From: JABFSM01 sp052389555
GTDB taxonomy: Bacteria; Gemmatimonadota; Gemmatimonadetes; Gemmatimonadales; GWC2-71-9
Assembly (NCBI GenBank): GCA_052389555.1
Contig: JBQTHV010000090.1
Location: 1-54,008 of the forward strand
Length of the DNA stretch: 54,008 nucleotides
Direction of reading: 5' to 3'
Shown: positions 17,109 through 25,875 of the stretch, one piece after another
Layout: every line of letters starts with the position of its first letter
Numbering within the stretch: position 1 is the stretch's first letter
The notes under the pieces: generated by a model
What the model was told of the DNA's origin: nothing
The model's input: the letters and a program-made list of their open reading frames with translations, nothing else
Databases searched by the model: none
Translations under genes and position numbers: made by a program

Positions 17109-17717
17109 CTATCGGAAATAGGCCCGAACCTGCTCACTCAGCTGCTTTAGCTCTGCAAGAAGAGTTCCCTGGAACTCGCCGCCACGAAACTCCAGCACTT
17201 CGATGAGGGCCCGGTGCCACCAGAGCAGCTCCTCCGGCGGCGCTGGTGCCACGCTTCGTGCGTACTCTGCGCCGAGGCGGCGAATATCGGTGAGGGCCAT
17301 GCCGCAGGCATGGATCTCGGTAGCTATCCAGATATCCGCAACCCGGCGGGAGGCGCTCGCCAGCCGGGTCAGGGCTTCGAACCGCGACACCTTCCAGGGC
17401 CGTTCCCGGCCGGCCGGGTCGAAGCGAGGCTCCATCGCCGCCTCGACCGCCCCGGCCACCAGCCCGCCAAATCGGGTCGCGACGCTCTGCTGGATCGGGG
17501 CGATCCGGTCGAGCGGGCAGGCGTCGACGAGCTGCTTGAGAATGGCGGCCACGATGGTGGTGTCATCGACGGTATGGCGGGAAAGGATGATCGCGATGTT
17601 CGCGGTGCCCAGCAGCGGGTTATGTCCGTCGTAGCGGGATACCGGCCCCGGGTGATGCTTGGCGCAGAACGCCAGCGCGTGATGGATGCTGTCGCAGTAC
17701 CCGTGGCGGAGCGTCAA
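17109..17717 (-). CDS. Degenerate HD-domain-like protein
   Basis: A 202-aa protein whose first 80 residues align by eye with RelA/SpoT-type HD phosphohydrolases: HALAFCAKHHPGP, HNPLLGTANIAIILSRH, then DDTTIVAAILKQLVDAC. In active members the last segment carries the metal-binding HD pair; here that site reads KQ, and the HP site reads NP, so catalysis is unlikely. The C-terminus has no family I recognise. The only in-frame start is TTG 17717, directly after a GTGAAAA repeat array. A binding or adaptor role beside the cyclase and kinase is inference. Confidence 0.6.
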   Translation of the reverse strand: MTLRHGYCDSIHHALAFCAKHHPGPVSRYDGHNPLLGTANIAIILSRHTVDDTTIVAAILKQLVDACPLDRIAPIQQSVATRFGGLVAGAVEAAMEPRFDPAGRERPWKVSRFEALTRLASASRRVADIWIATEIHACGMALTDIRRLGAEYARSVAPAPPEELLWWHRALIEVLEFRGGEFQGTLLAELKQLSEQVRAYFR

Positions 17718-17719
17718 CG

Positions 17720-17757
17720 CAGTGAAAAGTGAAAAGTGAAAAGTGAAACGGTCACTG
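17720..17757. repeat. GTGAAAA heptamer array
   Basis: Four 7-bp units (GTGAAAA three times, GTGAAAC once) lie between queE and the HD-like gene. A CGGGTTAGG word follows at 17768. Confidence 0.85.
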
Positions 17758-17771
17758 CCGCCGTAGCCGGG

Positions 17772-18449
17772 TTAGGGGATGCCAAGCAGCTTGTGGGTTT
17801 GCAGCGAGAGCCGCCACTGGGGATGCGCCAGGCAATACGCCAGGGCAAGCCGCGTGTTACGGTCGAGCTCCGGCCCGTCCATCGGCTGGAGGAAGAAGTG
17901 CCGGAAGGCCAGGTGGCAATACCGCTCCGGCTCGCCTCGCTCCTGGGGATACACCAGCTTGAGCTCGTCACCCGAAGTCACCACCAGTGGGGCGTCGGCC
18001 TTGGGGCTCACGCAGAGCCAATCGATGCCGGCTGGCGGGACGAGGGTGCCGTTCGTTTCGATGGCGATGGTGAATCCGTGCGCGTGCAGTGCCTCGATCA
18101 GCGGGGGATCGAGCTGGAGCAGCGGCTCGCCGCCGGTACAGACGACAAAGCGACGGCTGGACGGCCGGACGGCGGGACGGCCGGAAAGGAGGTCGGTCCT
18201 GCCGCCATCTCCTGGCCAAGTTGCGACCACAGCATCTGCCAGCTCATCGGCAGTGGCGAACTTTCCGCCGCCGGGACCATCGGTGCCGACGAAATCGGTG
18301 TCGCAGAACTGGCAGACTGCCTCGCTCCGGTCCGATTCCCGCCCGGTCCACAGATTACACCCGGCAAACCGGCAGAAGACGGCGGGGCGACCGGTGTTCG
18401 CCCCTTCGCCTTGAAGCGTGTAGAAGATCTCCTTGACGGCGTAGGCCAT
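17772..18449 (-). CDS. queE: 7-carboxy-7-deazaguanine synthase
   Basis: Radical SAM enzyme converting 6-carboxytetrahydropterin to CDG on the queuosine/preQ0 route. It has 225 aa. N-terminal EIFYTLQGEGANTGRPAVFCR is the QueE signature. The cluster cysteines are CRFAGCNLW followed by CQFCD, the expanded spacing typical of QueE, and CTGGEPLLQ is the SAM-binding GGE motif. A repeat-derived insert (LLSGRPAVRPSSR, DNA about 18150-18186) sits before the GGE motif. It lies on the same strand as queC, with an inverted array between. Confidence 0.93.
   Translation of the reverse strand: MAYAVKEIFYTLQGEGANTGRPAVFCRFAGCNLWTGRESDRSEAVCQFCDTDFVGTDGPGGGKFATADELADAVVATWPGDGGRTDLLSGRPAVRPSSRRFVVCTGGEPLLQLDPPLIEALHAHGFTIAIETNGTLVPPAGIDWLCVSPKADAPLVVTSGDELKLVYPQERGEPERYCHLAFRHFFLQPMDGPELDRNTRLALAYCLAHPQWRLSLQTHKLLGIP
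18150..18186. repeat. In-frame repeat in queE
   Basis: GGACGGCC/GGACGGCG/GGACGGCC units of about 8 bp. They are the inverse of the GCCGTCC family in actB, and encode GRPAVRPS just ahead of the GGE motif. Confidence 0.75.
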
Positions 18450-18460
18450 CGCAGAAAACT

Positions 18461-18587
18461 ACAGGAGGTAGCGAGTAGGAGGTAGTAAGTAGGAGGTAGT
18501 GAGTAGGGAACAGCCTCGGCCGATGCAAAAACCACGCGTCGGCAAGTTTGGTCCCTACTCACTACCTCCTACTTACTACCTCCTGTG
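18461..18587. repeat. GGAGGTA/GTGAGTA inverted heptamer arrays with unique core
   Basis: Alternating 7-bp units (GGAGGTA, GCGAGTA, GTAAGTA) form the left arm 18461-18508. The inverse units (CTACTTA, CTACCTC) form the right arm 18552-18587. The core is about 43 bp. The right arm supplies the last residues and stop codon of queC. Confidence 0.9.
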
Positions 18588-19298
18588 GGTATATGGTGCC
18601 GGGTCAGCAATACCGACCTCCGCAAACCCACGGAGCCGGAGCACGCACGCATCGCACTCGCCGCAGGAGCGCCCTTGGGCGTCGAGCCGGTAACAGCTTC
18701 GGGTGAGAGAGTAATCCACCCCCAGCGCCAGTCCCCTGCGAATGATCTCCGCCTTGGTGAGGGAAATGAGCGGTGCCTGCACCCGATAGCGCAGCCGGCC
18801 TTCCACGCTTGCCTTGGTGGCGAGATTCGCCATCGCTTCGAAGGCGCGGATGTATTCCGGCCGGCAATCGGGGTAGCCGCTGTAGTCGAGCGCATTCACC
18901 CCGATGAACATGTCGCTCGCCTCGAGGACCTCGCACCAGGCGAGCGCGATCGCGAGAAAGACCGTATTACGCGCCGGAACGTAGGTGCTCGGAATGGCCG
19001 CCGCGGCGCTGATCTCGGTGGCGGTCCTTCCCGTTGGCACGGGGAGATCCCCAGTGAGCGCCGAGCCTCCAATTCTGCCGAGATCGATATCGATGATTTC
19101 GTGCCGGACCGTACCGAACTGGCGAGCGACCGCTCGAGCGGCCTCGAGCTCGCCTTCATGCCGTTGCCCGTATCCGAAGCTCAGCGCTGTCACCTCGTAT
19201 CCGTCCGCCCGCGCGATTGCGAGAGTTGTCGCGGAATCGAGCCCACCAGACAGAAGGGCAATTGCGGGCCGCGGGGTCCGACTGCTCCCTGTGGCCAT
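18576..19298 (-). CDS. queC: 7-cyano-7-deazaguanine synthase
   Basis: A 240-aa enzyme converting CDG to preQ0 with ATP and ammonia. The PP-loop SGGLDSATTL lies near residue 15. GYGQRHEGELEAA follows, and the C-terminal zinc site is CYRLDAQGRSCGECDAC. Start is ATG 19298, abutting the stop of the upstream kinase gene with no gap. The final residues (PYTHRR) and stop codon fall in the repeat array. QueF, which acts on preQ0, is encoded at 28.6-29.0 kb; no queD is in the window. Confidence 0.95.
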   Translation of the reverse strand: MATGSSRTPRPAIALLSGGLDSATTLAIARADGYEVTALSFGYGQRHEGELEAARAVARQFGTVRHEIIDIDLGRIGGSALTGDLPVPTGRTATEISAAAAIPSTYVPARNTVFLAIALAWCEVLEASDMFIGVNALDYSGYPDCRPEYIRAFEAMANLATKASVEGRLRYRVQAPLISLTKAEIIRRGLALGVDYSLTRSCYRLDAQGRSCGECDACVLRLRGFAEVGIADPAPYTHRR

Positions 19299-21155
19299 CT
19301 AGCAGCCTCGTCCCGGTGCGGGCAGGGGCATTGTTAAGAGGGCCCGGAATCTCGGATTGCTGTGAAGCGGGTCGAATGGCGGATCGCAGCGGAGATGAAG
19401 CTGAAAGTGCAGGTCCCCTCTCGGGGTATAACGGCGGAGCCAGGCGAGAGCCCGTTCGGGTTGGCCGAGCGCTCCGTAGGCCTGGGCCAGAGCCTCGCCG
19501 GCCAGCGCGTTGACGACTTCGATGTCCGTCGTGAGCCGCCGGGCGGCTTCGAAGGCTGCTTCCGCGCGGGCGAACTCACCTCGTTCGACCGCGACCAAGC
19601 CGGCCGTATGGCGGGCCAGGAAATAACTGGGATCGACGGCAATGGAGCTGTCCGCCCATCGCGCGGCGCTGTCGTGGGCACGCCGCCAATAGTGGCCGAG
19701 CCCGAGAAAGGCGAGGCCTTGGGAATAGCTCGGGCCCACCTCGACGGACCGGCGCCAGACCTCGAGTCCGCTATCGCCCTGTCCAGTTTCGAAAAGGAGT
19801 AGCGCCAGCGTGTGCCATGCTTCGGGTGCGGTCGAGTCCAGCCTGATTGCCTGGCGGACCGATCGGAGCGCCGGGTCGTCATAGGTTGGGTCAACCCGCT
19901 TCGTTACTAGCGCCTGAGTCAGCCAGGCGTCTGCGCTCTTGGGATCCAACAGGAGAGCCCGCTCCACGGCCGCAACGGCGCGACGCAGCAGGCTATCACG
20001 AGGGATGTTTGGGACGGCGAAGGCTCTGAACTCGGCCCGAAGATATGATTTCGCCAGTGCAGTCCAGGCCGGAGCGTATGTCGAGTCTCGCGCGATCGCC
20101 CCATTTAGGGCTGCGATTGCCTCGACGATTCCCGCCGGGGTCCGGCGGTCATAGGCCCAAACCCCTCGTTGGTAGAGCGCGACGACCTCAGGATCGCGAT
20201 TCTGGCCCGGATTGGCTTCCCGGCGGAGAGCGACCATCCAACCTCCGATCGCAACCGCGGCAACTACCGCGACGGCACCGAGGGCTCGAACGACTCGGCT
20301 CCCAGGGCGAGGCTGCTCCGCGTGTTCGGCGCCGCGTATCGCCGCGATAAATGACGCGACGTCGGGATATCGATCGGCCGGCGCCCGTTCCAGTGCCTTG
20401 AGGATGGCCCGCTCGACCGAGGCCGGCACCGTCGAACGAACCGAGCTCAGCGGACGAGCTGGCTCGGCAAGCCGGCGGGCCACGATCGCCTGCGCACTGG
20501 GCCCGCTGAAGGGCGGTTCGCCGGCCAGCATTTCGTACAGCATGGTCGCCAGGCTGTACTGATCGGTCCGGGCATCCACCCCTTCGGCGGAGGCCTGCTC
20601 CGGGCTCATATAGGTAGGCGTGCCGATAGAGAGGCCCGTGCTGGTCAGCCGCTCCGCACCGGTATCGATCAGGGCCTTGGCGATCCCGAAATCCAAGACG
20701 TAGAATTCGCCACCCGCCAGCAACACGTTCTCGGGCTTGATGTCCCGGTGAACGATCCCCGCCCGATGGGCGGCTTGCAGCGCATTCCCGACGGCCTCAG
20801 TGATCCGGAGCGCCTCCTCGATTGGGAGCTGGTGATCCCGACTCAACCGAGCTCGCAACGATTCGCCTTCGAGGTACGCCATGGCGTACCACGGCAGCGC
20901 GGTCCCATCCGGCGCCGGCAGCGTCCCGGAATCGAGAATCGGAACGATGTTCTGATGCTGAAGCCGGGCCGTGAGCCGGATTTCCCGAAGAAATCGGTCT
21001 ATCCCGATGGCATGAGCCAGCTCGGGATGCAGGATCTTGATCGCGACCGCCCGCTCGTGGCGCACATCCCGCGCGAGCCACACGGTCGCCATTCCGCCTC
21101 GGCCGAGTTCGCGCTCGAGAATAAATCGGTCGCCGATCTGTAGGCCTGACCTCAT
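19299..21155 (-). CDS. Ser/Thr protein kinase with membrane span and TPR-rich C-terminus
   Basis: A 618-aa protein. The N-terminal kinase domain (1-270) has GRGGMATVWLA, VAIKIL, HRDIKPEN at 136-143, DFGIA and MSPEQ, all intact. One membrane span (ALGAVAVVAAVAIGGWMVAL, about 288-307) leads to a roughly 300-residue extracytoplasmic region of TPR-like helices (ALNGAIARDSTYAPAWTALAKSY and further repeats). This layout is abundant in Gemmatimonadota and Acidobacteriota. It overlaps the upstream epimerase stop by ATGA and abuts queC. Confidence 0.92.
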   Translation of the reverse strand: MRSGLQIGDRFILERELGRGGMATVWLARDVRHERAVAIKILHPELAHAIGIDRFLREIRLTARLQHQNIVPILDSGTLPAPDGTALPWYAMAYLEGESLRARLSRDHQLPIEEALRITEAVGNALQAAHRAGIVHRDIKPENVLLAGGEFYVLDFGIAKALIDTGAERLTSTGLSIGTPTYMSPEQASAEGVDARTDQYSLATMLYEMLAGEPPFSGPSAQAIVARRLAEPARPLSSVRSTVPASVERAILKALERAPADRYPDVASFIAAIRGAEHAEQPRPGSRVVRALGAVAVVAAVAIGGWMVALRREANPGQNRDPEVVALYQRGVWAYDRRTPAGIVEAIAALNGAIARDSTYAPAWTALAKSYLRAEFRAFAVPNIPRDSLLRRAVAAVERALLLDPKSADAWLTQALVTKRVDPTYDDPALRSVRQAIRLDSTAPEAWHTLALLLFETGQGDSGLEVWRRSVEVGPSYSQGLAFLGLGHYWRRAHDSAARWADSSIAVDPSYFLARHTAGLVAVERGEFARAEAAFEAARRLTTDIEVVNALAGEALAQAYGALGQPERALAWLRRYTPRGDLHFQLHLRCDPPFDPLHSNPRFRALLTMPLPAPGRGC

Positions 21156-22555
21156 CGCCCGCGTCCGAGGACGTGTCCCAACGCTCCTTCGAGAGTAGGA
21201 TGCCGGAACGTGTGCCCCATGCCTTGCAGCACGTACGGCTCCACCCGCGCGCTCGCGAGGAGGGCCTCGTCGGCCATTTCGCTGCCATAGATGAGCCGCA
21301 GGACTGTGCGGGGCGCCACCATCACCGCCGGGCGGTGGAGAATCCGGGCCAGCGTCCGGGTCAGGTCCGAGTTCCGGAGCGGGTTAGGCCCCACCGTGTT
21401 GACCGGCCCCCGCATGGTGTCGCGAGTGAGGACCCGGTGAAAGATCTCGAGCAGGTCGTCGGCGCTGAGCCAGCTCATCCACTGCCGCCCACTCCCCAAC
21501 CGGCCCCCCACACCCAGCCGGAAGGCCGGTAGCATCCGGGCGAGTAGCCCACCCGAGGGAGTCAGCGGAAGCCCGATCCGAAGTCGCACGACGCGAACCC
21601 CGGCAACCTCGGCGGATTCGGTCGCCTGCTCCCACGCGGTTGCCACTTCGGGGAGAAAGCCGCGACCCGGAGCGCTTGCCTCGGTGAGGAGATCGTCTCC
21701 CCGGTCTCCATAGATACCGACGGCGGAGGTGGATACCAGGACCCGGGGGCCCCCGCTGCTCCTGGCCTGCGCCATCGCTTCGGCAATGACCCGGGTGCCG
21801 TCTCGACGGCTCTCCAGGATGGCCTGCTTCCGCGACTCGGTCCATCGCCGCGCGATGTTTTCTCCCGCCAGGTGTACCACCGCATCGAGCCCGGCCAGAG
21901 CCTGTGGATCGAGCGAGAAACGGCTACCGTCTCCCCACTGGATCTCCTGCTCGCCACGCGGAGGCCGGCGTACGAAGCGGGTAACCTGATGTCCCCCGGT
22001 CGTGAGCACCGGAATCAGGAGCGACCCGATGAACCCCGACGCTCCGGTGATGCCGACTCGCAGGGAACCAACGCCGGCAGTCTTCGCACCGGCGTGCATA
22101 GCGAGGTCCGCGGCGGTCACGCTGTGCCGGTACCCGAGCAGGCGCTCGAGCTCCCGGAGCGCGAGGTTTCGCCCAAGGCGCATGCCGAGCGGCAGTTCGC
22201 ACGTGATGTGGTCGTGAACGAACGAGCGGCCCGGATGCACCGGGTCAGGCTCGAATGAGTGGCGGTGGATCCACCGATCGAACGGTCCTTGCACCTGGAT
22301 GTCGGTGAACCCGCGGTCCGGTTCCACCTCGGGATGCTCGTGGATCGTGGTATAGGGCGGCAACCACGGCACCCGAGCGCGGATCCGGACCCGGCTTCCG
22401 GGCTCGAGGCCGCCCGCCGTGCGCTCGAGGACCCGGATGCGGACCCAAGGTGGGGTGAGACGCTCCAGCGCGCCGGGCCGAGCGTGCCAGGCAAACGCCT
22501 CCTTGGCTGGAACCGGGAGCGGGCTGCGTCGTTCCACCACCAACTGGGTACTCAT
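21152..22555 (-). CDS. SRPBCC-TIGR01777 epimerase fusion protein
   Basis: A 467-aa protein from ATG 22555 (a TTG three codons upstream is possible). Residues about 1-150 are an SRPBCC/START-like cyclase domain (SPLPVPAKEAFAWHARPGALERLTPPW). From about 170 a TIGR01777-family NAD(P)-binding domain begins with VGITGASGFIGSLL. VVHLAGENIARRWTESRKQ and STSAVGIYGDRGDD are diagnostic of that family. This fusion is widespread; its biochemical role is poorly known. It heads the minus-strand run leading into the TPR kinase and queC. Confidence 0.9.
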   Translation of the reverse strand: MSTQLVVERRSPLPVPAKEAFAWHARPGALERLTPPWVRIRVLERTAGGLEPGSRVRIRARVPWLPPYTTIHEHPEVEPDRGFTDIQVQGPFDRWIHRHSFEPDPVHPGRSFVHDHITCELPLGMRLGRNLALRELERLLGYRHSVTAADLAMHAGAKTAGVGSLRVGITGASGFIGSLLIPVLTTGGHQVTRFVRRPPRGEQEIQWGDGSRFSLDPQALAGLDAVVHLAGENIARRWTESRKQAILESRRDGTRVIAEAMAQARSSGGPRVLVSTSAVGIYGDRGDDLLTEASAPGRGFLPEVATAWEQATESAEVAGVRVVRLRIGLPLTPSGGLLARMLPAFRLGVGGRLGSGRQWMSWLSADDLLEIFHRVLTRDTMRGPVNTVGPNPLRNSDLTRTLARILHRPAVMVAPRTVLRLIYGSEMADEALLASARVEPYVLQGMGHTFRHPTLEGALGHVLGRGR

Positions 22556-22592
22556 GCGCGCCAATCTACCGCTGGCGCACTTGTCGCGCCCG

Positions 22593-22628
22593 CTTCACCT
22601 TTTACTTTTCACGCTTCACTTTTCACCG
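22593..22628. repeat. TTTCACC/TTTTCAC short repeat upstream of speA
   Basis: Degenerate 7-bp units (CTTCACC, TTTTACT, TTTCACG, CTTCACT, TTTCACC) lie in the divergent gap between the epimerase fusion gene and speA. Confidence 0.75.
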
Positions 22629-22698
22629 ACACTTAGCGGAGCGCCGTCCGATCGCGAACTCCTCCTGGACTATCAAGGACGCCGAGAAGCTCTACAAC

Positions 22699-24633
22699 AT
22701 GCGGGGCTGGGGGCTCGGCTACTTCCGCATCAACACCGAGGGGCACGTCACCGTGCACCCCGACCAGGCCAGCGATCGGGCGATTGATCTCTACCGGCTG
22801 GCGCTCGACCTCAACGCCCAGGGGATCGGCCTTCCTCTCCTGATCCGGTTCTCGGACATCCTGAAGGCGCGGATCGGCGCGCTCGCGGCGGAGTTTCACC
22901 GGGCGATCGACGAAGCCACCTACGAGGGTTCCTATACGGCCGTCTATCCGATCAAGGTCAACCAGCAGCGGCATGTTATCGAGGAGATCGTCCAGTTCGG
23001 CGCGCCGCACGGCGTGGGCCTCGAGTGCGGGAGCAAGCCCGAGCTTCAGGCGGTGCTGGGGCTCACCGATCGGACCGATCACCTGATCGTCTGCAACGGC
23101 TACAAGGACGAGGAGTTCATGCGGCTCGCGCTGATGGGCCAGCGGCTGGGCCATCGGGTGTACCTCGTGCTGGAGCAGGTCGGCGAGCTGGAGACCGTCT
23201 TACGAGTGGCCGGCGAGATGGGCATCACGCCGACACTCGGCGTCCGCATCAAGCTCGCGACCGAAGGCTCGGGACGGTGGGCCAAGTCGGGCGGGGAGCG
23301 CTCCAAGTTCGGTCTGAGCGCGGTCGAGCTTACCAAGCTGCTCGATCGGCTGGCCGAGGGCGGACGGAAGGACCTGCTCAAGCTGGTCCACTTCCACCTC
23401 GGCAGCCAGATCACCGATATCCGTTACATCAAGGCGGGCCTCGAAGAGATCGGGCGGTACTACGTGGAGATCCGGGAGATGGGCTTCGACCTCACCCACG
23501 TGGACGTGGGTGGCGGGTTAGGGGTCGATTACGAGGGCTCCAAGACTACCCGGGCGGCCAGCATGAATTACACCACCCGGGAGTACGCCAACGACGTGGT
23601 CTATAACATCGGCACGGTCTGCCGGCAGTTCGGCCAGCCGATGCCGCACCTCATCTCCGAGTCCGGCCGGGCGCTGACGGCCCACCACGCGCTGCTCTTG
23701 CTCAACGTCACCGAGGTTGAGGCGCACACCGAGCCGGTCATTCCGCCGCTCCGGGAGGATCCTCCTGCAGTGCTGGTGGAGCTCAAGGAGAACCTGGAGT
23801 CGCTCACCCTGGACCGGGTGGAAGAGGTGTTCCACGACGCGGTCTTTGCCAAGGAGCGGCTCCAGGAGCTGTTCGCGAGCGATGCGATCACTCTGCGCGA
23901 CATGGCCGACATCGAGCAGTACTACCTGGCGACCATGAACGCGATCGCCTCGCTCATCGCGGCCGACAAGGCCAACTACCCCGAGATCGCGAACCACCTC
24001 GAGGCGACCCTGGTCGATCGCTACTTCTGCAACTTCTCGGTGTTCCAGTCCCTGCCCGATAACTGGGCCATCAACCAGATCTTCCCCATCGTGCCGGTGC
24101 ACCGGCTGGAGGAGGAGCCGATCCGGCGAGGCACCCTGCAGGACATTACCTGCGATTCGGATGGCGTGATCGACCGGTTTGCCGGGGGCCGCAAGGGCAA
24201 GCCATGCCTCGAGCTCCACCCGTACCGGCCGGGCGAGCCGTACATCCTGGGGATCTTCCTTACCGGCGCCTACCAGGAGATCCTGGGCGACCTGCACAAT
24301 CTCTTCGGGGACACCAACGCGGTGCACATCCGGCTGACCGACCGGGGGTACGAGATCACCGATCTGGTGCGGGGAGACACGGTCACCGAGGTGCTCAACT
24401 ACGTGCAGTTCCACGCGCCCGACCTGCTCCAGACCTTCCGGCGCAAGGTGGCCCAGGCCATCGACCTCTCCCGGCCCGAGGCCAACGCGTTTATCGCGGA
24501 TTATGTCGCGGGGCTCGAGGGGTACACCTATCTCGAAGGGGAGCTGCCGATCGACCAAGCAGTGGGTCCGAACGGGACTGGGCCGCTGTCGGCATCAACC
24601 GTCAACAGTCAACAGCCAACGGTGCCTGCGTAA
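22699..24633 (+). CDS. speA: Biosynthetic arginine decarboxylase
   Basis: PLP enzyme converting arginine to agmatine for polyamine synthesis. From ATG 22699 it has 644 aa. The PLP lysine is K86 in YPIKVNQ, and EYANDVVYNIGTVCRQFG and the pyridoxal-phosphate phosphate site around GGGLGVDYEG are present. Family-like sequence (SSWTIKDAEKLYN) continues upstream of the ATG in the same frame to about 22657 with no ATG, GTG or TTG, so the annotated start is doubtful (see finding). The C-terminal tail after residue about 630 is encoded by GTCAACA heptamers. A copy of its 3' end lies at 25926-26039. Confidence 0.93.
   Translation: MRGWGLGYFRINTEGHVTVHPDQASDRAIDLYRLALDLNAQGIGLPLLIRFSDILKARIGALAAEFHRAIDEATYEGSYTAVYPIKVNQQRHVIEEIVQFGAPHGVGLECGSKPELQAVLGLTDRTDHLIVCNGYKDEEFMRLALMGQRLGHRVYLVLEQVGELETVLRVAGEMGITPTLGVRIKLATEGSGRWAKSGGERSKFGLSAVELTKLLDRLAEGGRKDLLKLVHFHLGSQITDIRYIKAGLEEIGRYYVEIREMGFDLTHVDVGGGLGVDYEGSKTTRAASMNYTTREYANDVVYNIGTVCRQFGQPMPHLISESGRALTAHHALLLLNVTEVEAHTEPVIPPLREDPPAVLVELKENLESLTLDRVEEVFHDAVFAKERLQELFASDAITLRDMADIEQYYLATMNAIASLIAADKANYPEIANHLEATLVDRYFCNFSVFQSLPDNWAINQIFPIVPVHRLEEEPIRRGTLQDITCDSDGVIDRFAGGRKGKPCLELHPYRPGEPYILGIFLTGAYQEILGDLHNLFGDTNAVHIRLTDRGYEITDLVRGDTVTEVLNYVQFHAPDLLQTFRRKVAQAIDLSRPEANAFIADYVAGLEGYTYLEGELPIDQAVGPNGTGPLSASTVNSQQPTVPA
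24599..24622. repeat. GTCAACA heptamers at the speA 3' end
   Basis: Two exact and one degenerate 7-bp unit encode the last residues of SpeA. They lie in an 88-bp segment absent from the duplicated copy of this region. Confidence 0.75.
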
Positions 24634-24698
24634 CCGCGCTACTCGTTACTGGCAATTCGCTGTTCGAGTCTGACTCGCGGCGTTCCACTCTCGAGAAC

Positions 24699-24735
24699 CC
24701 TTGACGGCTGCTTGACGCTCGTGATGCATCCTCCC
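24699..24735 (+). promoter_or_regulatory. Candidate promoter region of the first lipoprotein gene
   Basis: Two TTGACG boxes (about 24701 and 24713) precede the gene. The block around them (CTTGACGGCTGCTTGACGCTC, then ATGCATCCTCC) is conserved in the second copy at about 26028-26060, while neighbouring sequence has diverged. No convincing -10 box is visible. Confidence 0.4.
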
Positions 24736-24760
24736 CGCAGGTTCAAAGCGGGAGGCTGTC

Positions 24761-25828
24761 ATGAATGCCCACGTAGTTAGGCTCCCCAGGCTCAGTGGGT
24801 TGGGAGTATTGGGTGCCCTGGTCGGGTGTGGTGGTGGATTGCTTGATCCCTCCGGTCCCCGCCCCGACGAGTCCTTCCCGGAGATCCACGGTCGGCTGAT
24901 CGGACCAGCAGCAGGATCGGGCTCGGTCAAGGTCCGATGGTCTGCCGACGGCAGCCTCGTCACATTTGTCTCGAGCGACTATTCGGCCGCCTATGCCTGG
25001 GAGGTTTCCACTGGAGTGTCTCGGTTACTCTATCAGGCTCCCCAGGGGGGTCAGATCTTCGATGTTCAATTCACTTCGGATGGAGAGGATTTTTATACCC
25101 TATCCGGTCCCGGTTTTTTCGTGCGGCGGCACCAGACCTCTGGAGAGACCGTCGAGACTTACTCCTATAGCGGCAATTTTTCTCCGGTTCTTGGGAGTGC
25201 GCTTCTTATTGCGCCGAGCCAGCCCACTGCGGCGTTCGTCGCCGGTGGACGCCTCTATCTCATTCGACGGGGTGCTGAGCCGGTCGTTTGGGGCGAGGGT
25301 TGCGATGGGCTCATGGCCTTCTCGCCGGATGAGTCAGAAGTGGTGTGCGTGACATCACCCTCCGTCCCCAGAAACCTTGTAATCTTCCCCGGCCCCTCGA
25401 TGTTGAACCTGCCGGCAGAGGCTACCACCTGGCCGGTATCGGTTCGATGGGACGAGACTGGTATCAGGATCCTGTACTGGAAAGTGGGGTCTCCTGTTCA
25501 GCTCCGCCTCTATCAGGGGAGCACTGGTGCTTCCGCTACCCTTGCGACGCTTGGGGCCTTGGAGTTTGCGAACTATGTCTTCTCCTGGGTGAGGGAAGGC
25601 ACCAGGGTGGCCTACTGGACGACGTACTGTGCCCAAACATCGGGGTTGTTTTCGTGCGACAAGGTACAGGCCTTGCTCTATGTGCTGGATGTGGAGTCCG
25701 GGATGGTGAGGCGAGTGGCGGTTCATACCTTGGAGCGACATGCGGGCCGGGGACTCGCCCTATCTCCTGACGGGTCCACCCTTGCCTATGTGGTCGGCGG
25801 CAGCCTGTATGTGCTCGAGGTCCCCTAG
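24761..25828 (+). CDS. Predicted lipoprotein with beta-propeller-like repeats (copy 1, intact)
   Basis: A 355-aa protein with ATG 24761 and GGGAGG 8 bases upstream. The signal ends at lipobox GALVGCGGG. The mature part shows WD40/TolB-like strand signatures: VRWSADGSLVTFVS, AFSPDESEVVCV, ALSPDGSTLAYVVGGSLYVLEV. It is probably a lipid-anchored propeller protein facing the periplasm. No named family is recognised. A diverged, frameshifted paralogue follows in tandem. The stop is followed by TACCGAC repeats. Confidence 0.75.
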   Translation: MNAHVVRLPRLSGLGVLGALVGCGGGLLDPSGPRPDESFPEIHGRLIGPAAGSGSVKVRWSADGSLVTFVSSDYSAAYAWEVSTGVSRLLYQAPQGGQIFDVQFTSDGEDFYTLSGPGFFVRRHQTSGETVETYSYSGNFSPVLGSALLIAPSQPTAAFVAGGRLYLIRRGAEPVVWGEGCDGLMAFSPDESEVVCVTSPSVPRNLVIFPGPSMLNLPAEATTWPVSVRWDETGIRILYWKVGSPVQLRLYQGSTGASATLATLGALEFANYVFSWVREGTRVAYWTTYCAQTSGLFSCDKVQALLYVLDVESGMVRRVAVHTLERHAGRGLALSPDGSTLAYVVGGSLYVLEVP

Positions 25829-25875
25829 TTCCTGCCGACGTACCGACCTACCGACTTCCCGTCTTACCGACTTTC
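25829..25875. repeat. TACCGAC short repeat, copy 1
   Basis: Degenerate 7-8-bp units (TACCGACC, TACCGACT, TTACCGACT) follow the lipoprotein stop. The homologous copy is at 27207-27252 before the gltA stop. Confidence 0.7.
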
